Shown here piece by piece: positions 1 through 8,822 of a stretch of DNA of 38,801 nt. The notes under the pieces were generated by a model that was given only the letters and a program-made list of their open reading frames with translations, ran no database searches and was not told the DNA's origin. This stretch comes from an uncultured beta proteobacterium (lineage in GTDB: Bacteria > Pseudomonadota > Gammaproteobacteria > Burkholderiales > Casimicrobiaceae). The stretch covers positions 1 through 38,801 of the forward strand of contig CAIWHR010000589.1 in assembly GCA_903912485.1 (NCBI GenBank), read 5' to 3'. A program made the position numbers and the translations under genes. How positions within the stretch are numbered: position 1 is the first letter of the stretch; the number at the start of each line of letters is the position of its first letter.

Positions 1-1
1 C

Positions 2-730
2 GGCGAGGAGACCGGCTGCGAAGGCGCCTTCCACCTGGCCGAGCTGCACAAGGTCGCGCGGATCCTCGGCACCGCGGGGGCGATGGTCGTCGCCGAGCCG
101 ACCGCCAACTATCCGCTGGTCGGCCACAAGGGCGCGCTATGGCTGCAGGCGAAGACCTCCGGCGTCACCGCGCACGGCTCGATGCCGGACTGCGGCGACA
201 ACGCCGTCTACAAGGCGGCGCGCGCCGTCACGGCGCTGGAGCGCTTCGACTTCGGCGTCGCGCCCGACGCGCTGATGGGGCCGGCGACGCTCAACGTCGG
301 CAGCATGCACGGCGGCCTCAACGTCAATTCGGTCCCCGACGCGGCCGAGATCGGGATCGACCTGCGGACGATCCCGGGCCAGCGCCACACCGAGCTGCTC
401 GGCTGCCTGCGCCGCCACCTCGGACCCGACGTCGCGCTGCGAACGCTGCTCGACGTCGGGAGCGTGTACACCGATCCCGCGCACCCGTGGATGCAGCGCG
501 TGTTCGCGCTGATGGCGCCGCTGCTGGGCGAGACGATCGTGCCGCGCTCGGTCACCTATTTCACCGACGCCGCGGCGCTGATGCCGCCCTTCGACGCGCC
601 GCCGACGGTGATTCTCGGGCCCGGCGAGCCGCAGCTCGCGCACCAGACCGACGAATACTGCTTCGTCCACCGCATCGAGCAGGCCGTCGTCGCCGATCGT
701 GCGCTCATCCTGGACTGGTGCGCATCGTAG
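2..730 (+). CDS. M20-family metallopeptidase, C-terminal part (5' end outside window)
   Basis: The reading frame is open from base 2 and the first in-window ATG (83) is internal, so this is the last 242 or so residues of a longer protein. It enters at a GEETG motif, which in M20 enzymes (DapE/ArgE/CPG2 type) carries the catalytic glutamate and a metal-ligand glutamate. A VVAEPT segment about 30 residues later fits the next metal ligand. A dimerisation-type domain follows (AHGSMPDCGDNA onward), and AHQTDEYC near the end supplies the late metal-binding histidine. Such enzymes hydrolyse N-acyl or peptide bonds of amino-acid derivatives in the cytoplasm. DapE (succinyl-diaminopimelate desuccinylase), ArgE (acetylornithine deacetylase) or a general amidohydrolase cannot be separated without the missing N-terminus. 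Confidence 0.85.
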   Translation, partial: GEETGCEGAFHLAELHKVARILGTAGAMVVAEPTANYPLVGHKGALWLQAKTSGVTAHGSMPDCGDNAVYKAARAVTALERFDFGVAPDALMGPATLNVGSMHGGLNVNSVPDAAEIGIDLRTIPGQRHTELLGCLRRHLGPDVALRTLLDVGSVYTDPAHPWMQRVFALMAPLLGETIVPRSVTYFTDAAALMPPFDAPPTVILGPGEPQLAHQTDEYCFVHRIEQAVVADRALILDWCAS

Positions 731-869
731 TGCGGGTGCGCCGGGCCGACGGTGCGTCGGCGCCGTGACTCGCCGCGGTTCCCCTTTGTCCTGCATCAAG
801 GGTCCGACCTGGCGCGCGGGGTACCCTCGGCGACGCGGTTCACCCGCACAATCGACGGAGGATTCACCG

Positions 870-1340
870 ATGCAACGCCCTGCCGCACTCGCCGTTCTTT
901 TCCTGTGCAGTCTCTCGACTCCGGTCGCCGCGCAGGATCTGACCTGGCGCAAGGACATCCAGCCGCTGATCAAGGAGCAATGCGGCGGCTGCCACGGCGC
1001 CAGCGCCCCGAGCTACGAGGAGTGGAACCTGGATCGCAAGAACTTCGAGGGCAGGATGATCGGGCCGCGGATGGACAACTACGCGGACTTCATGCGGCAC
1101 GTGGTGTGGCCCGCGACGGGCTCGGTGGAGCGCCGCCTCGACGACGGCAAGAATGCCGAAGGGAAGCCGGGCAACATGCACGGATTCCTGGGGACGACCG
1201 ACGCGGATCGCGCCAGGAACCTGGCGACGCTGAAGAACTGGCTGGGCGAGGGGGCGTGGAACCTCAATCGCTGGGAAGCGCGCGGCAGCGTGCCGGCGAT
1301 CACCAAGGAACAGCTCGACCGGATCAAGGCCAGGTACTGA
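870..1340 (+). CDS. Exported mono-haem cytochrome c-like protein
   Basis: This encodes a 156-aa protein. The ATG at 870 is chosen because AGGAG lies a few bases upstream (857-861) and the product then starts with a clean signal peptide: a short basic start, a hydrophobic stretch to about residue 17, and a VAAQ-type cleavage site near residue 21. A single haem-attachment motif CGGCH spans residues 38-42. A methionine in PGNMHGF is a candidate sixth haem ligand. The mature protein of about 135 residues should be periplasmic and carry electrons, but no partner oxidoreductase is adjacent. Its stop lies three bases from the stop of the convergent histidine kinase gene. I do not recognise a specific subfamily. 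Confidence 0.8.
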   Translation: MQRPAALAVLFLCSLSTPVAAQDLTWRKDIQPLIKEQCGGCHGASAPSYEEWNLDRKNFEGRMIGPRMDNYADFMRHVVWPATGSVERRLDDGKNAEGKPGNMHGFLGTTDADRARNLATLKNWLGEGAWNLNRWEARGSVPAITKEQLDRIKARY

Positions 1341-1343
1341 GGG

Positions 1344-4300
1344 TTACGCAAGCTTCGCCTTGCCGCCCACGGTCTGCGCCACCCGCGCCACCGCCGCGCA
1401 CAGATCCTCGACCGTGTTGGGCTTGTAGATGAGCTCGCGGATGCCGGCGGCGGGCGCCCTGGCGCGCAATTCCTCGGTGATGTAGCCCGAAGCCAGCACC
1501 ATCGGCAGGTCGGGGCGCAGTTCCCGCAGCGCCTGCGCCACCTCCAGCCCCGACATCCCCGGCATGCTGTAGTCGGTCACCGCCAGGTCGAACTGGTCGG
1601 GGTCGAGCCGGACCGCCGCCAGCGCCTCGTGCGGGTCGGTGTAGCCGCTCACGCGGAAGCCCTGACGTTCGAGCAGACGCTTCATCAGGAAGATGATCGC
1701 TTCCTCGTCGTCGACGTAGAGCACGTGTTTGCCCTTGCCGTGGACCGGCGCGGCGGCCGCGACGGGCGGCACGACGTCGGCGATCGGCGCCTCGGCCGGC
1801 GGAAAATAGATGCGGAACTCGCTCCCCTCGCCCGGAGTGCTCTTCACCGTCATGCTCGCGCCGTGCGCCTGCACGATGCCGTACACCACGGACAGGCCGA
1901 GGCCGGTTCCCCTGCCCCTCGGCTTGGTCGTGAAGAACGGCTCGAAGATGCGTGCGCGCGTCGCCTCGTCCATGCCCGAGCCGTTGTCGCGCACCGTGAG
2001 GCAGGCGCAGCGGCCCCGGCCCGAGTCGCCGCGCGCCTCGTCGTCGGGTTGATGACGCGCCTCCAGGCGGACCTCGATCACCCCCGGGCGCTCCTGATCC
2101 TCGACCGCGTGCAGCGCGTTGTTGCACAGATTGAGCAGGATCTGCTTGACCTGCGTCGAATCGGCCAGCACCGCCGGCGTATCGCCCGCGCATTCCACGC
2201 TCAGCCTCACCCGCACCGGCAGCGTGGCGCGCAGCAGGCGCTCGGTCTCGACGACCACCAGTGCCAGCGACATCACCGTGCGTTCCAGCTTCTGCCGGCG
2301 GCCAAAGGCAAGGATCTGCTCGACCAGGTCCTTGGCCCTGCGGCTCGCCTTGCCGATCTCGTCCAGGCTTTCCAGCGCCGGGTGACCGGGCCCCACGTCC
2401 TGCCGCGCCAGTTCGACGTTGCCCGTGATCGCCGCCAGCGCGTTGTTGAAATCGTGCGCCACCCCCCCGGCCAGCGTGCCCAGCGCCTCCATCTTCTGCG
2501 ACTCGCGCAACTGCGCTTCCAGCGACGCGCGGGCGGCTTCCGCCTGCGTGCGCTGCTCCTGCGCCTGCCGCATCTCGACCAGCGCCCGATGCGCCTGCTG
2601 CCGCGCGCTCTCGACCAGCGCGTGCGCGGTCGCGTTGTCCAGCGCAATGGCGCCGTAGGCGCACAGCGTGCGGAAGATCGAGCGCTCGCGCTCGCCGTAG
2701 GCATGCGCCTTGATCGACTCGATCGACATCACGCCCAGCAGGCGCTCGCCGATCATCAGCGGCGTGAACAGCAGCGTCCGGTTGACCACGGTCCCCGGAA
2801 TGTGCGTGGGGAGAACGGTGTCGGGTTCGACGGCGATGAAAAGGTCCTGCCGGCTGCGCGCGCAGCGGGCGGTGATCGAATTCGGGTCGTCTATGGGGAT
2901 CTGCGCCGACGGCAGGCGCTGGCCCAGTTCGATGCTGAACACGTCCTTGAGCACCCGGCCGTCGGGCTCGAGCAGGTAGACGGAAAAGGACGTGACGTCG
3001 AACAGCTGGCTCGCGTGCCGGAACAGCGCCGCGAACACTTCGTCGATGTTCAGGCTGGCGGTGATCTCGCGCCCGATCTGACCCAGCGTCTGCAGCGTGG
3101 CGCTGGCTTCCTGCAGCGTCCTGGCACGGCTGGCTTCGGTCGCGGCAGTCTGCCGCTGGTGTTCGGCCTCCGTGTGCACGCGCTCGCTTTCAGCCAGCTG
3201 GCGCTGCTGGCCGGCCTCGACCCGGGCACGCTCGGTTCCCTGCCGCCCCTGCATCGCCATGGCACGGTTGCGCGCCTGTTCGAAGCGCTTGCTGTCGCGG
3301 ACGCCGGCGGCGGCCAACGCATGGTCGTAGGCCAGCCGATGGTCGCCGCAGGCGGCGCAGGCGCTCGCCAGTTCGAACAGCAGTTCGCTGCGCGGCGTGT
3401 AGCCGCTGATGTTCGCCGCGAGCGCCATCGCCTGATTCAGGTAGTGCAGCGTCGCGCTGGCGGCGACCATCCCGTCGGGCGGCGGCAGCGGGTAGGTCCG
3501 GTGGAGCTCGGCGTAGACGCGAAGCGTGTCGATCTGCTCGTCCGGACTGCCTTCCGCCGTCGCCAGTTCCAGCGCCGCGGCCAGCCTGGCTCGCGCCTCT
3601 TCCGGCCGCGCCAGCCGGCACAGGGCGTGGGCTTGCCCGCGCCAGCACCGCGACAGGGGAATCCGCCCGCCGGGCGTCCGCGCACGCTCCTCGGCCTGAC
3701 CGAAATACTCGAGCGCGGCCGCAGGATCCCCGACGTCGAGCGCAAGGTCGCCCAGATAGCACAGCGTGATCGCGTAGCCGTTGGAGTCCTTCAGCGCCGC
3801 CCTCACGGCCAGCGCCTCGCGCAGCGCCACCTCGGACTCCGCGTGGCGACCGAGCAGGCGCAGGACGTTGCCGGTCTGCATCAGCGAATTGCCGAGCACG
3901 CTCGGCCAGCCCGCGCCGCGGGCCAGCGTCAGGGCGATTTCATCCCATTCCAGCGCGGTATCGAGGTCCCCCAGGATCGCGAAGCTGTCGGCAGCGTTGC
4001 TCGCCGTCAGGACGGCCTGCCGGATCTGGCCGCTCTCCACCGCCGCATGATGCGCTTCGAGAAAATGCCGGGCGGCGTTACCGAAACCGCCGGCGGGGCT
4101 GGCCGCGATCGCACGGGCGCAGGCGGCCCAGGCGGTCACCGCGGCATCGTCGCTCGCGGCCGGGCCGGGCGGCCACACCAGCCGGCTGGCGGCGGCACCG
4201 GGGTCGCCGAAGGCCGCGTAGAGCAGGCTGCGCGCCGTGGCGGCGTCGACCCGCACCGGATCGCCTGCTGCCCGGTAATCCTCGATGGCCGACGTCACGC

Positions 4301-4694
4301 ATTCGTCGCGGCGGCGCACGTTGCCGCGATCGCCGACGATGGAAGCCAGCAGCCACTTCCCGTCGCCCGCGCCAATGCGGTCGCCCAGGCTATCGAACGC
4401 CGCCAGCGCCGCGTCCGCGTGATGCTCGGCCGCGTCCAGGTCGGCGAAAAGCCAGGCCACCTCGCCCCTCACCAGCCGCAGCCGCGCAAGGCCGCGCCGG
4501 CGCTCGGTGGTGTCGACACCGGCGCCGCCGAGCAGGACCTCGGCTTCGTCCGCCAGCACGAGCGAACGGCCGCAATCGCGCTGGCGCAGCTGCCACGCCA
4601 ACGCGATCAACGGCACGAGCCTGTCCGCGCCTTCGGCCCGCAACAGCGCGGCCTCGAGCGCGGCAAGCTCCTTGTTCGGTGCAAACAGCTCCAT
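1344..4694 (-). CDS. Soluble hybrid sensor histidine kinase (TPR-GAF-HisKA-HATPase-REC)
   Basis: This is a 1116-aa cytoplasmic hybrid kinase. Residues 1 to about 470 are alanine-rich helical repeats of tetratricopeptide character. A charged coiled-coil follows to about 540, then a GAF-type sensor domain (about 550-690). The phosphotransfer H-box is GVAHDFNNAL with the acceptor histidine at H747. The ATPase domain has an N-box near 855 and a G1 box (DNGSGMD) near 903, then FEPFFTTK and GTGLGLS. A C-terminal receiver has LYVDDEE, the phospho-acceptor D1041 in VTDYSMPG, and YKPN. No membrane segment is seen, so the input is probably intracellular or protein-mediated. There is no adjacent DNA-binding response regulator, so the output partner is unknown. 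The ATG at 4694 gives an N-terminus consistent with the repeat fold. Confidence 0.9.
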   Translation of the reverse strand: MELFAPNKELAALEAALLRAEGADRLVPLIALAWQLRQRDCGRSLVLADEAEVLLGGAGVDTTERRRGLARLRLVRGEVAWLFADLDAAEHHADAALAAFDSLGDRIGAGDGKWLLASIVGDRGNVRRRDECVTSAIEDYRAAGDPVRVDAATARSLLYAAFGDPGAAASRLVWPPGPAASDDAAVTAWAACARAIAASPAGGFGNAARHFLEAHHAAVESGQIRQAVLTASNAADSFAILGDLDTALEWDEIALTLARGAGWPSVLGNSLMQTGNVLRLLGRHAESEVALREALAVRAALKDSNGYAITLCYLGDLALDVGDPAAALEYFGQAEERARTPGGRIPLSRCWRGQAHALCRLARPEEARARLAAALELATAEGSPDEQIDTLRVYAELHRTYPLPPPDGMVAASATLHYLNQAMALAANISGYTPRSELLFELASACAACGDHRLAYDHALAAAGVRDSKRFEQARNRAMAMQGRQGTERARVEAGQQRQLAESERVHTEAEHQRQTAATEASRARTLQEASATLQTLGQIGREITASLNIDEVFAALFRHASQLFDVTSFSVYLLEPDGRVLKDVFSIELGQRLPSAQIPIDDPNSITARCARSRQDLFIAVEPDTVLPTHIPGTVVNRTLLFTPLMIGERLLGVMSIESIKAHAYGERERSIFRTLCAYGAIALDNATAHALVESARQQAHRALVEMRQAQEQRTQAEAARASLEAQLRESQKMEALGTLAGGVAHDFNNALAAITGNVELARQDVGPGHPALESLDEIGKASRRAKDLVEQILAFGRRQKLERTVMSLALVVVETERLLRATLPVRVRLSVECAGDTPAVLADSTQVKQILLNLCNNALHAVEDQERPGVIEVRLEARHQPDDEARGDSGRGRCACLTVRDNGSGMDEATRARIFEPFFTTKPRGRGTGLGLSVVYGIVQAHGASMTVKSTPGEGSEFRIYFPPAEAPIADVVPPVAAAAPVHGKGKHVLYVDDEEAIIFLMKRLLERQGFRVSGYTDPHEALAAVRLDPDQFDLAVTDYSMPGMSGLEVAQALRELRPDLPMVLASGYITEELRARAPAAGIRELIYKPNTVEDLCAAVARVAQTVGGKAKLA

Positions 4695-4933
4695 CGGCGG
4701 CCTTGGCGGGGCGAGGCGGGTTGCGGGCGTCAGGGCATCTTACAGGAGCTTCCCCGTCGCGTCGGTTGCCTGGACGACGCTGCTGGCAAGCCGCTACAGC
4801 GACGACACGCCGCTGATTCATGTCTTCGCCAGACTGGACCGCTACATCGCAGGCAACCTGCTTTCCATCATTTCCCGGGTGAACGGCCCAAGATGCCGCG
4901 CAGATTCCACCTTCGCGCCCGAGTGTCGATGCG
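4695..4933. other. Intergenic stretch at left edge of accessory island
   Basis: This stretch between the kinase start and the antitoxin promoter holds no gene I can support. Short open frames exist on both strands but lack ribosome sites and recognisable motifs. It is the probable location of the left island junction. I found no direct repeat shared with the right edge near 17.6 kb. Confidence 0.4.
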
Positions 4934-4962
4934 TATGATGTACAAAATACCGCACATTTTGT
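4934..4962 (+). promoter_or_regulatory. Antitoxin promoter -10 and operator-like inverted repeat
   Basis: TATGAT at 4934-4939 is a good -10 hexamer; the -35 region is weak (TTCGCG at 4912-4917). Immediately downstream lies a perfect 7-bp inverted repeat, ACAAAAT (4942-4948) and ATTTTGT (4956-4962), with a 7-base spacer. It falls where transcription would start, as expected for autorepression by a Phd-type antitoxin. The inverted repeat is seen directly; the regulatory role is inferred from Phd/YefM systems. Confidence 0.6.
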
Positions 4963-4980
4963 GCTGCATCGGAGATCATC

Positions 4981-5271
4981 ATGGGTATTTCCGCAAGCGA
5001 CGTCATTCCCCTTTCGCACGCCCGAGCGAACTTCTCTGAACTGGCTGAAGACGTCAAGGGCGGTGCCGAGAAGATCATTACCAAGAGCGGCGAGAGCTAC
5101 ATCGCCCTTATCGACGTCAACCGTCCGGACTACTATCACCAGCTGGAGGGTGAGCGCATTCATCTGCTGCTGATCGGCGAGGCTTCCCAGGGGCTCGACG
5201 ACGTTGCCGCTGCCAAGGTGAACGACGCCCGCAGCGCCATTACCGCCCTCAAGCGTCGGCGCAGTGCGTAA
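4981..5271 (+). CDS. Phd/YefM-family antitoxin
   Basis: This encodes a 96-aa protein. The N-terminal half (PLSHARANFSELAEDVKGG, then KIITKSGESYIALID) is the typical Phd/YefM DNA-binding and dimerisation domain. The C-terminal helical half, rich in charged residues, is where such antitoxins wrap their toxin. The ATG at 4981 follows CGGAG (4970-4974) at a suitable distance. In the family the antitoxin represses its own promoter and neutralises a RelE/ParE-type toxin encoded directly downstream. Here a toxin-like frame begins only at 5494, after a 222-bp interruption, and is itself disrupted. The antitoxin looks intact and may now act alone. Confidence 0.88.
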   Translation: MGISASDVIPLSHARANFSELAEDVKGGAEKIITKSGESYIALIDVNRPDYYHQLEGERIHLLLIGEASQGLDDVAAAKVNDARSAITALKRRRSA

Positions 5272-5481
5272 TTGGTCGAGATCGCCGGGTTCGCAGAACG
5301 GTATTCAAGGGCTGTTGCCGTGCCAGATCGAACAAACCCTCGATGGCCTGCTCAGCTTTTCGGCTTCACGCCCGCGCTCGACCTCTACCGTCGACTGTGT
5401 CGCCACTATTGGGACATTGACCCCCGTAGCGACGGCGTCTTACGTCGATGCTTACCGAACGACTTGGGATACGGACGATGA
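5272..5481 (+). other. Unassigned open frame inserted between antitoxin and toxin remnant
   Basis: In Phd/ParE-type loci the two genes normally touch. Here 222 bp intervene. The stretch has an open frame with a possible TTG start directly at the antitoxin stop (69 codons). It contains LYRRLCRHYWDIDPRSDG, which vaguely recalls the YWD..DP segment of TssA/ImpA N-terminal domains but is too short to assign. No ribosome site is obvious. It is probably an insertion remnant, not a functional gene. Confidence 0.25.
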
Positions 5482-5493
5482 ACAGCAATAGGT

Positions 5494-5847
5494 ATGGCGA
5501 GAAAACCTGTCGTCAAGTTCACGGCCCATTTCGAGCGCAACCTCGAAGGCATTGAACCTTTCCGGGCCGACGTGAAAGCACCGCAAGCCTTCGACCGCTT
5601 GCTGGATGAACTGCTCGACACGGTGATTCCCAACCTTGAGCGCTTCCCGGAAATGGGTAGACCATTCTTGGCCCGCCTATCGCATTCCGTTGAGACCACC
5701 AATGCGCTGGCAGCGCTGCGCGCTATCGGCGCTGACTCCGGACGCAGAAGCGCTACGCGAGTACATACTCAAGGACTACTTGACGCTCTACGCCAGACCA
5801 ACGCCGTGGTGTTATCCGTCATACAGGTCACAAACGACAAGAGATGA
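5494..5847 (+). pseudogene. Disrupted RelE/ParE-family toxin
   Basis: The first 76 or so residues (MARKPVVKFTAHFERNLEG... to PEMGRPFLARLSHSVE) match the RelE/ParE toxin family that pairs with this antitoxin type. After about base 5725 the expected sequence continues in another frame (LTPDAEALREYILKDYLTLYAR, about 5733-5800). The end then fits the first frame again (VVLSVIQ). The original frame stays open for 117 codons by chance, but its residues 77-100 are not family-like. The expected C-terminal tail is replaced by the start of the helicase gene, whose ATG overlaps the TGA (ATGA at 5844-5847). Two small compensating indels would explain this. The toxin is probably inactive; sequencing error is the alternative. 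Confidence 0.6.
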
Positions 5848-8822
5848 ACTACAGTCCGCACCAACTAGCGTATTTCGCGCATCAATTGACCCGTCGTGCC
5901 GCATCCAATTCTATGGACCGCATGGCCGGTGCACTGCTGGATGCACAAGTCGACTTGAACCCGCACCAGATCGACGCAGCACTGTTCGCCACGAGCAACC
6001 CGCTGTCCAAGGGTGCCATCCTCGCCGATGAAGTCGGTCTCGGAAAGACCATTGAGGCAGGTTTGTTGATCGCGCAGAAATGGGCCGAGCGCAAGCGCCG
6101 CATCCTGGTCATCACGCCGGCCAACCTGCGCAAGCAGTGGCATCAGGAACTGGCAGACAAGTTCGGTATCGCCGCCAGCCTCCTTGAAGCCAAGTCCTAC
6201 CGGCATGCCATCAAGGACGGCGCCACCAACCCGTTTGACCTCGCAGGCAATAGCGCCACCGTACTTATCTGCTCCTACCAATTCGCGGCACGCAAAGCCA
6301 AGGACGTGCAGTCGGTGCCGTGGGACTTGGTGGTGATCGACGAAGCGCACCGTCTGCGCAACGTCTATAAGCCGGAGAACAAGACCGCCCGCATCCTGCG
6401 TGATGCGCTCATGCTGCCGCACAAAGTCTTGCTGACGGCAACGCCGCTCCAGAATTCCTTGCTGGAACTCTACGGACTGGTCAGCTTTGTCGACGAGCGC
6501 GTATTCGGTGATCTGGATAGCTTTCGCGCCCAATTCGGGCAACTCAAGGACGCAGCCAGTTTCGATGCGCTGAAGAACCGCATTGCGCCGATCTGCAAGC
6601 GCACGCTGCGCCGACAGGTCGAGGCCTACGTCAAATACACCCGGCGCATTCCGATGCTGCAAGAGTTCGTCCCCGATGTGGACGAAACCAAGCTCTACAA
6701 CTACGTTTCAGAATTCCTGCAACGGCCATCGTTATACGCACTGCCCAATAGTCAGCGGCAACTGATTACCCTTGTCCTGCGCAAGCTGCTGGCGTCTTCC
6801 ACGTTCGCCATCGCCGGGGCGCTGGAAACCCTCATCAAGCGGCTAGGCCAGACCCTCGACGAAAAGGTGGCCAGCACTGATCTTGCCGACCTTGCCGACG
6901 AACTCGACCAGGACTACGAAGCCCTCGACGAACTGGCTGACGAGCTGGATGCCGTCGCCGACGGCAGCACCAAGGTATCAACCGCTGCGGAAATCACCGC
7001 CATCCGAGCCGAAGTCGGCGAACTCGAATCATTCCGCAATCTGGCCATTTCCATCACGGAGAACGCCAAGGGCACCGCGTTGCTGCAAGCTCTCAATGTC
7101 GCGTTCAAAAAGCTGGACGAACTCGGTGCGGCGAAGAAGGCGATTGTCTTTACCGAATCCCGCCGCACGCAGGAATACCTGCTGAAGCTGCTGGCAGGCA
7201 CCGAGCATGGCCCCGGCGTGGTGCTCTTCAACGGCAGCAACACCGATGCCAAGGCCAAGGAAATCTACGCCGAGTGGATCGCCCGACATACCGGCACCGA
7301 CCGGGTATCCGGCTCGCGCACTGCCGACACCCGCGCCGCGCTGGTCGATTACTTCCGTGAGCAGGGCAGCATCATGATCGCCACCGAGGCCGGCGCGGAG
7401 GGTATCAACCTTCAGTTCTGCTCGATGGTCATCAACTATGACCTGCCGTGGAACCCGCAAAGGATCGAACAGCGTATCGGGCGTTGCCACCGCTACGGCC
7501 AGAAGCACGATGTTGTTGTCGTCAACTTCCTGAATCGGGACAACGACGCCGACCGGCGCGTCTATGAACTGCTGGCGCAGAAGTTCCAGCTATTCGATGG
7601 CGTGTTCGGGGCCAGCGATGAAGTGCTGGGGGCCGTGGAGTCCGGCGTCGATTTCGAGCGCCGCATCGCCGAGATATACCAAACCTGCCGGCACCCCGAG
7701 GCCATTCATACCGCCTTCGAGCAACTACAACTTGATCTAGCCGGCGAGATTTCCGACGCCATGCTCAATGCCCGCAAGGCGCTGCTGGAAAACTTCGACG
7801 AGGACGTACAAGAGCGGCTGCGCCTGCGCAACATGGATGCCCGCGCCTCCCTCGGCAGGCTGGAACGCCTGTTGATACGCTTTACCCGCGCCGCGCTGGG
7901 CGGGCATGCCCGCTTTGACAAGGACGACACCGGCTTCCTGCTGACCAGCTTGCCCGAAGGTGTGCAGGACGAAGCCGCGACGGCGATCCCCTTGGGCCGT
8001 TACGAACTGCCGCGCCGGAGCGAAGAAGCGCACATTTACCGGATGGCGCATCCCTTGGCGCAAGGATTGATCGACTATGCCCAGCGTGTGCCGCTGACCC
8101 CCAGCAGGCTAGTACTCGACTACGATGCCTACGGCACCAAAGTTTCCGTCATCGAAGCCTTGCGGGGCCAGTTTGGCACGCTGATGGTTCAGCATCTGCG
8201 CATTCACTCGCTTGGCACCACCGAAGAGCATCTGCTGGCTGCTGCCATTGACGCCGATGGAAACGTTCTTGATGCCGACGTAACCGACCGCCTGCTTGGC
8301 ATGCCCGGTCATACCGTTCCGTTGCCGCGTATCGACGGTGCGCCCGTTCAGCAATCGCTCTCGGACGACCTCGCCCCGGCGCAACAGAACATGCTCGATT
8401 TCGCCGCCGCCAATGTGCCGATTCCGCCAGCGTTACAGCAGCAGATCGACCAGCAAAAGGCACTGGTGATTACCGACCTTGAGTCGCGCAATCTGAGCTT
8501 CTTCTCGCAGGAAACGGAAAAGCTTGATGCGTGGGCTGATGACCTGAAGGTCGGCCTTGAGCGCGAGATCAAAGACCTTGACCGACAAATCAAGGAAGCT
8601 CGCACCAAGAGCAAGGGGGCTGCAACCCTGGCCGACAAGCTGCAAGCGCAAAAGGAACAACGCGACCTCGAAGGGCAGCGCGACAAGAAGCGGCGCGAGC
8701 TATTTGACCGGCAGGATCAGATTCAGGCTCGGCGAGACAGCCTGATCGACGAACTGGAGCGGCAATTGGGGCAGCAAGTTACGACTACCCGGCTATTTGC
8801 CGTGGAATGGCAGGTGCGGTGA
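5844..8822 (+). CDS. SNF2/RapA-like DEAH helicase of defence locus
   Basis: This is a 992-aa superfamily 2 helicase/translocase. Motif I is DEVGLGKT (residues 62-69, Lys68), motif II is DEAH (166-169), and LTATPLQNS is motif III. The C-terminal motor half has EAGAEGIN and the arginine motif QRIGRCHRYGQ (about 541-553). The DEVGLGKTIEAG signature is that of the SNF2/RapA branch, including the helicases of DISARM-like and helicase-methylase defence loci. An acidic insert lies between the motor halves (about 345-400). A long charged coiled-coil occupies about 850-970 near the C-terminus. It is expected to translocate on double-stranded DNA in the cytoplasm. Its ATG overlaps the preceding toxin-like frame (ATGA), which suggests translational coupling. 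The following gap and composition change separate it from the ATPase gene. Confidence 0.9.
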   Translation: MNYSPHQLAYFAHQLTRRAASNSMDRMAGALLDAQVDLNPHQIDAALFATSNPLSKGAILADEVGLGKTIEAGLLIAQKWAERKRRILVITPANLRKQWHQELADKFGIAASLLEAKSYRHAIKDGATNPFDLAGNSATVLICSYQFAARKAKDVQSVPWDLVVIDEAHRLRNVYKPENKTARILRDALMLPHKVLLTATPLQNSLLELYGLVSFVDERVFGDLDSFRAQFGQLKDAASFDALKNRIAPICKRTLRRQVEAYVKYTRRIPMLQEFVPDVDETKLYNYVSEFLQRPSLYALPNSQRQLITLVLRKLLASSTFAIAGALETLIKRLGQTLDEKVASTDLADLADELDQDYEALDELADELDAVADGSTKVSTAAEITAIRAEVGELESFRNLAISITENAKGTALLQALNVAFKKLDELGAAKKAIVFTESRRTQEYLLKLLAGTEHGPGVVLFNGSNTDAKAKEIYAEWIARHTGTDRVSGSRTADTRAALVDYFREQGSIMIATEAGAEGINLQFCSMVINYDLPWNPQRIEQRIGRCHRYGQKHDVVVVNFLNRDNDADRRVYELLAQKFQLFDGVFGASDEVLGAVESGVDFERRIAEIYQTCRHPEAIHTAFEQLQLDLAGEISDAMLNARKALLENFDEDVQERLRLRNMDARASLGRLERLLIRFTRAALGGHARFDKDDTGFLLTSLPEGVQDEAATAIPLGRYELPRRSEEAHIYRMAHPLAQGLIDYAQRVPLTPSRLVLDYDAYGTKVSVIEALRGQFGTLMVQHLRIHSLGTTEEHLLAAAIDADGNVLDADVTDRLLGMPGHTVPLPRIDGAPVQQSLSDDLAPAQQNMLDFAAANVPIPPALQQQIDQQKALVITDLESRNLSFFSQETEKLDAWADDLKVGLEREIKDLDRQIKEARTKSKGAATLADKLQAQKEQRDLEGQRDKKRRELFDRQDQIQARRDSLIDELERQLGQQVTTTRLFAVEWQVR

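Noticed and set aside
1629-5039. A 1136-codon open frame antisense to the hybrid kinase
   Set aside because: It is low-complexity Arg/Gln/Ala-rich sequence without motifs and runs across the intergenic region into the antitoxin. The opposite strand encodes a full multi-domain kinase.
5272-5481. TssA/ImpA (type VI secretion) fragment
   Set aside because: Only a short YWD..DP-like segment matches from memory, and no other type VI gene is in the window.
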